The position numbers and the translations under genes are program-made. Shown here piece by piece: positions 23,451-32,317 of a DNA stretch of 64,000 nt; the first letter of the stretch is position 1; every line of letters starts with the position of its first letter. The stretch is taken from assembly GCA_965226965.1 (NCBI GenBank), contig OZ245715.1, positions 2,294,001-2,358,000 on the forward strand, given 5' to 3'. The DNA is from Endoryza foliicola. Its GTDB lineage: Bacteria; Bacteroidota; Bacteroidia; Chitinophagales; Chitinophagaceae. The notes beneath the pieces were generated by a model. That model did not search any database. It saw nothing but the letters and a program-made list of their open reading frames with translations, and was not told the origin of the DNA.

Positions 23451-24689
23451 GTGTCCCACTCCAAACAAAGAGTCGAAAAAAACTGCTTGAACTGCGGCAC
23501 AGAAGTGCAAGGCCATTTTTGCCAAAACTGCGGACAAGAAAACATTGAACCCAAAGAAACCCTTTGGTCCCTTATCAGTCATTTCTTTAGCGATATCACT
23601 CACTTCGATGGGAAGTTTTTCAAGACCTTGAAAACAATGATACGCAAACCCGGATTCCTCCCGAAAGAATACATGGCCGGGCGCAGAGCCACCTACCTGC
23701 ATCCCATCCGTATGTATGTTTTTTCTTCTTTCGTCTTTTTTCTGGTCTTCTTCAACCTCGAATCCGTTCACAAACTCATCGAATCCGATAAAGTGGGAAC
23801 ACAAGGACTCAATTCCGGTAAAATTGACCGCTTCGAAAAAGAAGCTCTTTTTACAGTGGAAAATCAGAAAGACAGTCAGTTTGTAACAGCCTCCATGGAA
23901 CGGTTTCGGAAAATTGTGAAGAACTATGGCGATACCAGTCAAGTAGTTCGACCCTTCCAATTCGATCTTCCCAAGCCAAAGAATGATACTACAACAGGAA
24001 CAAAACCTTATCGGTACAAGAATGGCGACTCAACTGTATTAACGAGTTCACAGGTTGATTCTACTCCAAAACCCAAAAAGGATACAAGTGAAAAAGACGA
24101 CAGCAATGTTGTTAGATTCAATCGATTGACCGATGACGACGAATTCAAAAACAAAGCAGAATACGATTCAGCTCAAAAGGCGCTTCCTGAAGACAAGCGC
24201 GATAGCTGGTTTGAACGTCAAATGCGATACAAAAACTTTCAAATCGACGAAAAATACAAAGGAGATGATGCAGCTTTCATAAACGCCCTCATCGATAAGT
24301 TTCTCCATAAAATACCGGCAATGCTATTCGTTTCCTTGCCCCTCTATGCCTTCTTTTTGTGGCTGATGTACAGGCGTAAACACAAGGAATACTATTTTGC
24401 TGACCATGGGATGTTCCTCATCTACCTCTATATCTATACCTTCCTGTTTCTACTCGTTTTATTGGGTATTCAATACCTAAGAGACAAGCTGGATTGGACT
24501 TGGCTGAATTGGGTAATGGGCCTCTATATTTTGTATGGCCTTTATTACACCTACAGATGTTTTAGAAATTTCTATGGACAAAGCAGATCGAAAACACTGG
24601 TGAAGTTCATTATTCTCAATATTCTGGCCATCTTCACTTTGATGTTATTGTTCACAATTTTCTTCGGCTGGACCGTATTCCAGGCATAA
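23451..24689 (+). CDS. DUF3667 zinc-ribbon membrane protein
   Basis: A 412-residue protein. An N-terminal zinc ribbon (CLNCGTEVQGHFCQNCGQ, about residues 12-29) leads into the family block HFFSDITHFDGKFFKTLKTM and PGFLPKEYMAGRRATYLHPIRMY. One membrane segment follows (about 87-103). A long polar, low-complexity region (about 140-280) with Lys/Asp/Ser sits before three or four C-terminal membrane segments (IPAMLFVSLPLYAFFLWLMY, YIYTFLFLLVLLGIQYL, LVKFIILNILAIFTLMLLF). Function unknown; the family is common in Bacteroidota. It is followed by mazG after 3 nt, so both are likely in one operon. Confidence 0.85.
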   Translation: MSHSKQRVEKNCLNCGTEVQGHFCQNCGQENIEPKETLWSLISHFFSDITHFDGKFFKTLKTMIRKPGFLPKEYMAGRRATYLHPIRMYVFSSFVFFLVFFNLESVHKLIESDKVGTQGLNSGKIDRFEKEALFTVENQKDSQFVTASMERFRKIVKNYGDTSQVVRPFQFDLPKPKNDTTTGTKPYRYKNGDSTVLTSSQVDSTPKPKKDTSEKDDSNVVRFNRLTDDDEFKNKAEYDSAQKALPEDKRDSWFERQMRYKNFQIDEKYKGDDAAFINALIDKFLHKIPAMLFVSLPLYAFFLWLMYRRKHKEYYFADHGMFLIYLYIYTFLFLLVLLGIQYLRDKLDWTWLNWVMGLYILYGLYYTYRCFRNFYGQSRSKTLVKFIILNILAIFTLMLLFTIFFGWTVFQA

Positions 24690-24692
24690 ACT

Positions 24693-25472
24693 ATGACTAC
24701 CAAACAAGCAGCTATAAGCGAAGCTTTTCTTAAAATGGTGACTATAATGGACGAGCTTAGGGAACAATGCCCCTGGGATCGCAAGCAAACCATTCATACG
24801 CTTCGACCCCTCAGCATAGAAGAACTCTATGAACTGGCAGATGCTATCACCGATTCCGATTGGAAAGGGATCAAAGAAGAATTAGGCGATCTATTTCTTC
24901 ATCTGCTTTTTTACGCAAAAATAGGCGAGGAGCAAGGGCAGTTTACCCTTACCGAAGTGTTGGATGGAATTGCTGCAAAATTGATTCGTCGGCACCCTCA
25001 TATTTACGGCGATGTTAAAGTGAACAATGAAGAAGATGTAAAGAGAAACTGGGAACAGTTAAAGCTAAAAGAAGGGAAAAAATCGATCTTAAGTGGTGTT
25101 CCGAAATCACTCCCCGCCGTGGTTAAAGCCACTCGATTGCAAGAAAAAGCCAAACAAATTGGCTTTGAATGGGATACCAAAGAACAGGTTTGGGAAAAGG
25201 TAGAAGAAGAAATGGGTGAATTGAAAGAATCTGTTAGTGAGGGCGATCCCAATAAGATTCAAGAGGAGTTTGGTGATTTAATGTTCTCTTTGATCAATTA
25301 TGCACGGTTTTTGCAGATTGATGCAGAGAATTCATTAGAGTTGACCAATAAAAAGTTCATGACTCGATTCATGGGTATGGAAGAACTGGCCAAAGCCGAG
25401 GGAAAAAAGCTCGAAGAAATGAGTTTGACCGAAATGGATGAATTGTGGAATCGTATGAAAAAAATAAAATAG
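24693..25472 (+). CDS. mazG: Nucleoside triphosphate pyrophosphohydrolase MazG
   Basis: Hydrolyses NTPs and dNTPs to monophosphates and pyrophosphate, cleaning the nucleotide pool. Two MazG domains are visible: the first with LREQCPWDRKQTIHTLRPLSIEELYELADAI and EELGDLFLHLLFYA, the second with KIQEEFGDLMFSLINYARF, both with the ExxE..D metal-binding pattern. The 259-residue length is typical of the double-domain form. It follows the DUF3667 gene and precedes the large kinase with 6 nt between, which suggests one operon. Confidence 0.95.
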   Translation: MTTKQAAISEAFLKMVTIMDELREQCPWDRKQTIHTLRPLSIEELYELADAITDSDWKGIKEELGDLFLHLLFYAKIGEEQGQFTLTEVLDGIAAKLIRRHPHIYGDVKVNNEEDVKRNWEQLKLKEGKKSILSGVPKSLPAVVKATRLQEKAKQIGFEWDTKEQVWEKVEEEMGELKESVSEGDPNKIQEEFGDLMFSLINYARFLQIDAENSLELTNKKFMTRFMGMEELAKAEGKKLEEMSLTEMDELWNRMKKIK

Positions 25473-25478
25473 ATCGAG

Positions 25479-28400
25479 TTGAAGCAAGCATTAAAAAAAT
25501 GGGCACAAACCAATTTGTACCTGTTGCTCTTGGCAACGGTCTTTTTTATACTTGCTTTTGTTTGGAATCGCTTCTTGGGAAGTAACAGCACGGCTTCTTA
25601 CTACACCAATGAAATCGAAAAAAACATTCAAAAAAAAGAGAAGCACTTTCAATCCCTTAATAAAGACACGGCGCTCATTGCTGCTCTTGTAAACTCCAAT
25701 TATTCACAAGATACCCTTACCGATCTATTAGAAGACAAATTGGGTTATGGATTCTTCATTTATGATGAGTCCTACACCGGTGAACCGGTTTTGCGTTTCT
25801 GGAATACCCAATCGGCACTACCTCCGCTAAACCTAATGCAAGAGTCGGATGTAAGCAGAATGGTGACTTTGAAAAATGGACAATATGTTCATGTTAGCAA
25901 ACAACTCAATTTAAAGGGGAAACGGTATGCTATTGAAGCCATCATTCCCGTATTGCACAAATACTTTGTAGAAGTAGAAAATCTGCAAACAGAATTCGAA
26001 GATTTCCCTGATGCCTTGCGATATGTGCAGTATTCAACACAACCTACAGTTCATAAGGTCAACAGCTCTTTCGGTAATACGTTGTTTTATTTACAGCCCA
26101 TCAATGAAAACCAACACAAAGCCGATCCATTATTGATAGTATTGGTATTGCTCGGCTTCTTCTTCTTAAGCTGGTTTGTACATCAGTTGGCTCATAAAAT
26201 AGCTGTTAAACTAGGGTGGTGGAAAGGTGCGCTGGTACTTGTTGCAGCTATCATTATGATTCGATTGGTCATCTATTTTATTCCGTCTCTCCTCGACTTA
26301 CGTCAATTCGAACTTTTTGATCCCGCTATCTATAGTTCCAGTTATTTACTCGGATCGCTCGGTGATTTGCTCATCAATGTTGTGCTCTTTTATTGGGTAG
26401 CATTTTTTATCAATCGAAGAATTCCGCGCTTCTTTTCTGAAAACAAACAGCCTTCTTGGTTAAATTGGCTACTGGTTGCAGCATTAACCATAGTATTGGT
26501 GGTTTCCACTCTTTTGTTTGCGCGAGTAATTCAATCGATTGTAGCAGATGCGAAAATTTCCTTTAATGTTACCAATGTTTTTAGCCTCAATATATACTCA
26601 GCAGTAGCCTTTGGAACCTTGGCAACGCTTGGACTGGCCTATTTTCTAATGTCTCAAGTGCTGTTGAGATACATTCAGTATTTCAGCAATGGGGTGTCTT
26701 ATATCAACTACATCGTTATAGGAGCGGTTGGACTTTTAATTCTCACTTTCTCTGGCAACTCCGATTTAATGGAGCTAAACCTAATGACCCTACTTTGGTT
26801 GGTGGTGTTTGTTTGGTTAATGCAACGTGAGTATTTTGCCGGATTAAGCAGCAGCTTTCAAGTGGCAGATGTTTTGTTTTGGTTGTTTGTATTCTCTATG
26901 TCTATCTCCACTATTATTTTCGGAGAAAACAGGAAAATTGAATTTGAACAACGCAAACGATTTGCTGAAAAACTTTCCCTTCAAGCCGACCCTTCGAATG
27001 AACGATTGCTGAGTATCGCATTTACCTATTTAGACAATGATTTTCTCGCCCACAACTACCTTCGTTTCCGAGACAAATCGACCAACCTGTTTTTGAAAGA
27101 TAGCATCCTCAACGTCAATTTTAGCCCATACCTTAACTTATTCGATGCTCGAATGTACATGTTTGAAGCAGGGGCGAATCCGCAATCGATGTACAACGAG
27201 GATCCCATTTCATACGATACCCTGAACACCATCTATAATGTTCAAGGGAAACCTACTTCAATTGCCGACCTTCGCTATTTTGAACAAAGCTTCGATCAAT
27301 ATTCATATATTTTCAAAAGAGAAATTCGCTCTACTGAGGACAGTGCAACCCTAGGTTATTGCTTCATCATCGCCGATCCTAGGAAATATAAACGAGACGC
27401 TTTGGTACCGGAGTTATTTCGCCAGGCGAGGGAATACATGATGCCTGAAAATACAGGTATTTATAGCTACGCCATATATTCCGATTATAAACTACTCGAT
27501 TATTACAATGAATACGGATTTCCGTCAACTTTAGAAGGAGTAAGGTTGCCAAGAACAGAGTTCGAAACCAGAAAGAACGGAGATTACGAAGAATTGTGGT
27601 ACCGTAAGAGTTCCGATAAAATTGTGGTGATTGCGAAAAAAGGAAATGCTTTTATTGAGTCCATTACCTTGTTTGCATACCTATTCAGTACGTTCCTGGT
27701 GCTTATTGCACTTTATTGGATGGCTGCGGTGGTGATCCGAAGTCGATTCCGTTGGTCCGTGTTTAAAAAGCATTTTCAGTTCAGCATCAAATCTCAAATT
27801 CACAGCACCATCCTATTGGTGAGTTTGCTTTCCTTCATTGTAATTGGTGCAGCTACCATTGTGTTCTTTATCAATCGCTACAACCGGAACAATCAAGAGC
27901 GATTGAGCAGAACCATGCAAATCATGATCAAATCGGTTGAAAACAAGTTAAAGCAATACAATACTTTCAACGATGGACTTGCATTGTACGAAGCCGGTGT
28001 GAACGAAGAATTGGCTAAACTCATGGAGGAAACCTCCGAGATCCATGGTACCGATATCAACCTCTACGATCCTCAAGGTACCCTTAGAGTTACGTCGAGG
28101 CCTCTGATCTATAATAAAGGCGTTTTAAGCGATAAAATGAACCCTGATGCTTATTACAGTCTACATGTAATGAGCGCTATCCAAACGGTGAAGCAAGAGC
28201 GAATGGGAAAGGTAGACTTTCTCAGTATCTACAATCCGGTTCGCACGGCAGATGGGACCATTTTCGCTTATCTGAATGTGCCAAGTTATAGCTCTCAAGG
28301 TGAATTGAAACAAGAAATCTCGAATTTCTTAGTAACCCTGATCAACTTGAATGCCTTTATCTTTTTAATTGCAGGTGCAATAGCGCTCTTCATCACAAAT

Positions 28401-29252
28401 AGAATCACGTATTCGTTCACGTTGATTGGTCAGAAAATGCGTGATATCAACTTGAGCAAAGAAAACCAGGAAATTGATTGGACAAGAAACGATGAAATTG
28501 GGGAATTGGTTATTGAGTACAATAAGATGGTGCAAAAATTGGAAGAAAGTGCCGCTGCCTTAGCGAAGAGTGAGAGGGAAGGGGCTTGGCGACAAATGGC
28601 CCGTCAAGTAGCTCATGAAATCAAGAATCCTCTTACACCTATGAAATTAAGTATTCAATACCTACAAAAAGCAATCGACAATAATTCTCCTAACGTGAAA
28701 GAGATGACCACCAATGTTGCCAAAACCTTGGTAGAGCAGATCGATCACTTATCAAAAATAGCGTCCGACTTCTCTCAGTTCGCGAATATTGGGAATCCAA
28801 AAAATGAAGTGTTTGATTTGCATGAAATCTTCCAATCGCTCAGTGCGCTTTACAGTGCTACAGAAACTACAGAATTCAAATGGCAGCCCATTTCACAACG
28901 AGTGATCGTATTTGCCGATAAAACGCAACTAAATCGTTTGTTCACTAACTTATTGCAGAATGCTGTGGAAGCGGCTTCTTCGCGCGATTTGAAAAAAATC
29001 ACCATCCGCGAATCAATCAAAGATGCGCATATCATCATAGAAGTAGAAGACAATGGCGAAGGTATTCCTGCCCATACTCGCGACCGTATTTTCACCCCTA
29101 ACTTCACTACTAAAACTTCAGGTACCGGCCTCGGACTTGCCATGAGTAAAGGCATTGTTGAGAACGCTCAAGGCTCCATTTGGTTTGAAACCCATGAGGG
29201 CGAGGGAACCGTGTTCTTTGTAAAATTGCCGATTGTAAGAACGAAGGAATAG
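25479..29252 (+). CDS. Large NtrY-like membrane histidine kinase
   Basis: A 1257-residue sensor kinase starting at TTG 25479 (no closer ATG fits). TM1 at about 13-31 is followed by a periplasmic region, then a block of about eight membrane segments (about 215-480), a second extracytoplasmic region (about 490-725), another membrane segment at about 728-748 and 770-795, and a third region ending at about 945-970. HAMP then precedes the H box, RQVAHEIKNPLTPMKLS with His1046. The ATP-binding domain shows NLLQNAVEAAS, DNGEGIP and GTGLGLAMSKGI. The H-box context NPLTPMKLS is that of NtrY-like kinases. No response regulator adjoins. The signal is unknown; the very large sensor part is notable. Confidence 0.9.
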   Translation: MKQALKKWAQTNLYLLLLATVFFILAFVWNRFLGSNSTASYYTNEIEKNIQKKEKHFQSLNKDTALIAALVNSNYSQDTLTDLLEDKLGYGFFIYDESYTGEPVLRFWNTQSALPPLNLMQESDVSRMVTLKNGQYVHVSKQLNLKGKRYAIEAIIPVLHKYFVEVENLQTEFEDFPDALRYVQYSTQPTVHKVNSSFGNTLFYLQPINENQHKADPLLIVLVLLGFFFLSWFVHQLAHKIAVKLGWWKGALVLVAAIIMIRLVIYFIPSLLDLRQFELFDPAIYSSSYLLGSLGDLLINVVLFYWVAFFINRRIPRFFSENKQPSWLNWLLVAALTIVLVVSTLLFARVIQSIVADAKISFNVTNVFSLNIYSAVAFGTLATLGLAYFLMSQVLLRYIQYFSNGVSYINYIVIGAVGLLILTFSGNSDLMELNLMTLLWLVVFVWLMQREYFAGLSSSFQVADVLFWLFVFSMSISTIIFGENRKIEFEQRKRFAEKLSLQADPSNERLLSIAFTYLDNDFLAHNYLRFRDKSTNLFLKDSILNVNFSPYLNLFDARMYMFEAGANPQSMYNEDPISYDTLNTIYNVQGKPTSIADLRYFEQSFDQYSYIFKREIRSTEDSATLGYCFIIADPRKYKRDALVPELFRQAREYMMPENTGIYSYAIYSDYKLLDYYNEYGFPSTLEGVRLPRTEFETRKNGDYEELWYRKSSDKIVVIAKKGNAFIESITLFAYLFSTFLVLIALYWMAAVVIRSRFRWSVFKKHFQFSIKSQIHSTILLVSLLSFIVIGAATIVFFINRYNRNNQERLSRTMQIMIKSVENKLKQYNTFNDGLALYEAGVNEELAKLMEETSEIHGTDINLYDPQGTLRVTSRPLIYNKGVLSDKMNPDAYYSLHVMSAIQTVKQERMGKVDFLSIYNPVRTADGTIFAYLNVPSYSSQGELKQEISNFLVTLINLNAFIFLIAGAIALFITNRITYSFTLIGQKMRDINLSKENQEIDWTRNDEIGELVIEYNKMVQKLEESAAALAKSEREGAWRQMARQVAHEIKNPLTPMKLSIQYLQKAIDNNSPNVKEMTTNVAKTLVEQIDHLSKIASDFSQFANIGNPKNEVFDLHEIFQSLSALYSATETTEFKWQPISQRVIVFADKTQLNRLFTNLLQNAVEAASSRDLKKITIRESIKDAHIIIEVEDNGEGIPAHTRDRIFTPNFTTKTSGTGLGLAMSKGIVENAQGSIWFETHEGEGTVFFVKLPIVRTKE

Positions 29253-29470
29253 TAAGAAGTTGTTGAGTTTTTCGGTTTTTTAGTTTTTGAGTTTGCGGCT
29301 TCGCCGCTTTTCTAAATACATGTCACAAAGTTGCACAGAGTTAAAGAAGGAGCTCAAAGAAGTTATAAGTGATAAGTTTTTGAGTTTTGTTCCATGATAA
29401 TGGCTTGTATATTATAAAAAAAGCCTAATGCCTAACTCCCAAAGCCTAATGCCTAACACCTAACACCTAG
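29253..29470. repeat. Word-like repeats between the kinase and polX
   Basis: Copies of TTTTTGAGTTT, a short CACAAAGTTGCACAGAG-type segment, and then GCCTAATGCCTAAC words fill this convergent gap. The GCCTAA words read TTAGGC on the minus strand, that is, downstream of polX in its sense orientation, as at the other loci. A weak hairpin GCGGC-TTC-GCCGC at 29295-29307 with following T may end the kinase transcript. Confidence 0.65.
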
Positions 29471-29486
29471 TACACAGAACTCACAA

Positions 29487-31145
29487 TCACTTTCTTCTCC
29501 CCAAAAACTCCTCCAACTGCACTCTCGTCATACTACTCAAATTCTGCTCTTTGGTTAAGCCTCCTTTTTGAGCTGCTAATACCCCATATAAACAATCATG
29601 ATAGCCTTCAATGGCGTGAGCATCCGGGTCAATGGAAATGAATACGCCTTTTTCTGTGGCATAAGGGATCCAACTCCAATCAATGTCCAGTCGTCGAGGG
29701 TGGGCATTTAATTCAATCACCACATTGTACTCGGCGCAGGCATCAATAATGGTTTTGTGATCAACAGGATAGCCACTTCTACTGAGCAACAATCTGCCCG
29801 TCATGTGTCCAAGTATGGTAGTGTATTTATTCTGAATAGCAGAAAGCAAACGCATCATGGCTTTCTCTTCACTCATTTTTAAGTTGCTGTGAACAGATGC
29901 AATTACCAAGTCGAAGGTGGAAAGTATTTCATCGCGGTAATCCATGCTACCGTCGCCAAGAATGTCACATTCAATGCTTTTGAATATTTTAAAAGGAGCC
30001 AGTTCTTTGTTGAGTCGGTCCACTTCTTTGTGTTGTTCTTTTATTTTTTCTTCCGATAGTCCTCCCGCATATGCAGCAGCCTTACTATGGTCGCTGATTA
30101 CAAGGTATTCATAGCCTTGTTCTATACAGGCTTTTGCCATTTCTTCAATGCTGTTCATGCCGTCGCTCCAAGTACTGTGCGAGTGAATGATGCCCTTGAT
30201 ATCGCCCGGTTGTATTAAAGTTGGTGTAGGAGTATCAATAAAATGCGCATCGTTTCTGAGTATAGGAAGAATAGGGGAGATGCCTGCTTTCTTGAACAAG
30301 TCTTCTTCGCTGTTAAATTCCTGCTCTTTTACAATGGGGAAGCGCTTTTCAAAAGCTTGGTGAAACGCTTCATGACCGCTGGTTGCAAACAATACTGATC
30401 CGAAATTTGAAACAGCACTGTAGAGTTTCAACTTCAACCCTATTTTTAATTTATATAAAATAAAGGTGTCGGTTTCTTCTACTATTTCAGGAGGTTGTGC
30501 TGTTTGAAAGACCGGTTTTATTTTATCGATACCTGCTGCAATTACAAAACTCAATTCATCCATAGTAAGGTCTTGGTTGCGATACGCGCCAGTAACGGCT
30601 ACTTTATCTGCGCCAAAACTCTTCTTCAAATATGCTTCAATGTTCGGATACCAAGCCGTTACTTCTGCGTATAAGAAACTGCCTTGGTGTTGCAGATAGA
30701 ATTCAATGCCTTCTTGGATGTTCTTCTGTGTTTTTTCTCCAAAGCCTTTGAACATGGAAAGACGGTTCTCATTGCAAGCATACAAGAGTTCTCCGATGGA
30801 TTCGATTTCCATCTCTTTCCAAATGGTGGCAATTTTTTTGGGGCCTAGCCCTTTTATTGAAAGCATCTCCAATACGCCCGGTGGCGTTTGAGAAATAAGT
30901 TCTTGCAAAGCCGACAGACTGCCGGTTTCTAGGATCTCCATTATTTTCTTAGCGGCAGATGCTCCTATACCACGAGTAGAAGCCATATCACTTTCGCTCA
31001 TCTGCGCCAATGGCTGCGGAAGTTTTTCTATGGTAAAAGCGGCGGCCCCGTAGGAGCGTGATTTGAAGGAGTCGCCTCCATGAATATCGGTGAGTTTACT
31101 CAGAAGCGAGAATTGGTCGGCAATGGCGTAGTTATCGAGCGACAT
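29487..31145 (-). CDS. polX: PolX-type protein with PHP domain; polymerase site degenerate
   Basis: A 552-residue family X polymerase-PHP fusion. Helix-hairpin-helix motifs lie at about 58-68 (TRGIGASAAKKI) and 96-108 (IKGLGPKKIA). The polymerase palm near 180-205 reads VTGAYRNQDLTMDELSFV, where the usual GSxRRGxxxxGDIDLL is lost: the second metal-binding Asp is Leu and the RRG loop is altered. The C-terminal PHP domain (about 320-552) keeps its metal-site residues: HSHSTWSDG, ISDHSK, ASVHSN, GHMTGR, ELNAHPRR and DPDAH. I infer a 3'-5' exonuclease or phosphoesterase without polymerase activity. Its role in DNA repair is inferred from the family. Confidence 0.88.
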   Translation of the reverse strand: MSLDNYAIADQFSLLSKLTDIHGGDSFKSRSYGAAAFTIEKLPQPLAQMSESDMASTRGIGASAAKKIMEILETGSLSALQELISQTPPGVLEMLSIKGLGPKKIATIWKEMEIESIGELLYACNENRLSMFKGFGEKTQKNIQEGIEFYLQHQGSFLYAEVTAWYPNIEAYLKKSFGADKVAVTGAYRNQDLTMDELSFVIAAGIDKIKPVFQTAQPPEIVEETDTFILYKLKIGLKLKLYSAVSNFGSVLFATSGHEAFHQAFEKRFPIVKEQEFNSEEDLFKKAGISPILPILRNDAHFIDTPTPTLIQPGDIKGIIHSHSTWSDGMNSIEEMAKACIEQGYEYLVISDHSKAAAYAGGLSEEKIKEQHKEVDRLNKELAPFKIFKSIECDILGDGSMDYRDEILSTFDLVIASVHSNLKMSEEKAMMRLLSAIQNKYTTILGHMTGRLLLSRSGYPVDHKTIIDACAEYNVVIELNAHPRRLDIDWSWIPYATEKGVFISIDPDAHAIEGYHDCLYGVLAAQKGGLTKEQNLSSMTRVQLEEFLGRRK

Positions 31146-31170
31146 GAATCGGATACTTTAAATGCAAGAT

Positions 31171-31205
31171 AAAAATAAAAGTCCCCCACAATGTGGAGGA
31201 CTTTA
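31171..31205 (-). terminator. Terminator of the histone-like gene
   Basis: On the minus strand AAAGTCCTCCAC pairs with GTGGGGGACTTT (one G-T pair) and runs into a T-rich tail. It lies between the histone-like gene and polX. Confidence 0.8.
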
Positions 31206-31229
31206 GTATTTTCAGCTGAAGTGCGAAGA

Positions 31230-31382
31230 TTACTTCTTCTTAGCAGCTTTCTTAACAGCTTTTTTAGCGGCCTTTTTAGGAGCAGCTTTCTTTGCAGCTT
31301 TTTTAGGAGCGGCTTTCTTAGCAGCTTTCTTAGGAGCAGCTTTCTTTGCAGCCTTTTTAGGAGCAGCTTTCTTAGTTGCCAT
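31230..31382 (-). CDS. 50-aa histone H1-like Lys/Ala/Pro-rich DNA-binding protein
   Basis: The minus strand encodes MATKKAAPKKAAKKAAPK followed by more repeats of APKKAAKK, ending in KKAAKKK and a TAA at 31230. There are 50 residues, more than half Lys or Ala, the pattern of bacterial histone H1-like (Hc1/AlgP-type) tails. Such proteins bind and compact DNA without sequence specificity. The frame on the opposite strand here gives only Phe/Ser-rich nonsense. It lies downstream of rpmA and has its own terminator (31171-31205). The role as a nucleoid protein is from family knowledge. The repeat makes its length likely to vary between strains. Confidence 0.8.
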   Translation of the reverse strand: MATKKAAPKKAAKKAAPKKAAKKAAPKKAAKKAAPKKAAKKAVKKAAKKK

Positions 31383-31452
31383 TGTTTGAAAATTTAACGG
31401 TTAGTAAATAGAATTTAACAGCGGTAAAAATAAACACTAAATTCAAACCGTC

Positions 31453-31486
31453 AAAAATTTTTTCACATTTTGTGAAAAAATTTTTT
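31453..31486 (-). terminator. Terminator after rpmA
   Basis: A 15-bp A/T-rich stem (31453-31467 with 31471-31485) around a TTT loop. It begins at the rpmA stop codon. Confidence 0.7.
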
Positions 31487-31742
31487 ATTGTGCAGCTAAA
31501 ACGCTTACTACCGTCTTATCGTTCTTGGTTTTCTTAAACTCCACAACGCCGTCTGTTAACGCAAACAACGTATAATCTTTACCTACTCCAACGTTTTTAC
31601 CAGGATGATATACAGTACCACGTTGACGAACGATGATATTGCCGGAAATAGCAGGTTGACCACCATAGATCTTAACTCCAAGACGTTTGCTCTGTGAGTC
31701 GCGGCCGTTCTTTACACTACCTTCCCCTTTCTTATGTGCCAT
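31485..31742 (-). CDS. rpmA: 50S ribosomal protein L27
   Basis: An 85-residue structural protein of the large subunit near the peptidyl transferase centre. The sequence opens with MAHKKGEGSVKNGRDSQSKR and continues LGVKIYGGQ, GNIIVRQRGT and HPGKNVGVGKDYTLFAL, the unmistakable L27 pattern. There is no N-terminal extension of the Firmicutes type. It follows rplU by 34 nt and is co-transcribed with it. Confidence 0.98.
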   Translation of the reverse strand: MAHKKGEGSVKNGRDSQSKRLGVKIYGGQPAISGNIIVRQRGTVYHPGKNVGVGKDYTLFALTDGVVEFKKTKNDKTVVSVLAAQ

Positions 31743-31776
31743 GATTTACGATTTTTTAAGTTGGACGAAGTCGCAA

Positions 31777-32079
31777 TTAAGCGATCTCAGTTACTTTGAT
31801 TTTAGTATAATGAGTACGGTGACCGTGCTTCTTACGGAAACCTTTTCTTCTCTTTTGTTTATAAGCAATAACCTTATCACCTTGAACCTGATCCAGGATC
31901 TCAGCTTTAACTACCGCTTTAACTTGGGTGCCTACTGATAACTTGCCATCAGCATCAACCAGTAATACTTCAGCAAATTCTACTTTATCGCCGGCATTCC
32001 CACTTACGCGAGGAACGTATAAAGTCTGATCTTTTTCAACTTTAAATTGCTGACCGGCCACTTTAATTACTGCAAACAT
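31777..32079 (-). CDS. rplU: 50S ribosomal protein L21
   Basis: A 100-residue large-subunit protein that binds 23S rRNA. It begins MFAVIKVAGQQFKVEKDQ and shows the family features DKVEFAEVLLV and the basic loop KQKRRKGFRKKHGHR followed by THYTKIKV. It is the first gene of the rplU-rpmA operon, read from a TACCTTTG box at 32109-32102 about 20 nt upstream. No obg gene follows, unlike in many bacteria; instead a histone-like gene and polX follow. Confidence 0.98.
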   Translation of the reverse strand: MFAVIKVAGQQFKVEKDQTLYVPRVSGNAGDKVEFAEVLLVDADGKLSVGTQVKAVVKAEILDQVQGDKVIAYKQKRRKGFRKKHGHRTHYTKIKVTEIA

Positions 32080-32101
32080 GATTTTCCAAAAATTAGGACG
32101 G

Positions 32102-32109
32102 CAAAGGTA
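32102..32109 (-). promoter_or_regulatory. -7 box of the rplU-rpmA operon
   Basis: TACCTTTG on the minus strand matches TAnnTTTG and lies 23 nt before the rplU start, so the leader is short. Confidence 0.6.
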
Positions 32110-32284
32110 AGATTTTCCAAGACATAATGCAGTTTCCTTTCAACTTTTTTTTGAAGAGTTTCCCCCACCTCTGAATTTCGCCAAATTTCGGGGTTTTCCA
32201 CCACTTATACCCGAATCGCCCCTTCCACGGTTTTTCATTGATTTTTAACAGGTTCGAACCGATGGCAGTATTCCCTTTTTAGGG

Positions 32285-32292
32285 TAGATTTG
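32285..32292 (+). promoter_or_regulatory. -7 box of the GH3-family gene
   Basis: TAGATTTG matches TAnnTTTG and lies 26 nt before the ATG at 32318. A clear -33 box was not seen. Confidence 0.5.
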
Positions 32293-32317
32293 CCTTTCAA
32301 AGCCCGAATAGAGGATT

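Noticed and set aside
31191..31397. 68-residue plus-strand frame
   Set aside because: Phe/Ser/Leu-rich mirror of the histone-like gene on the other strand.
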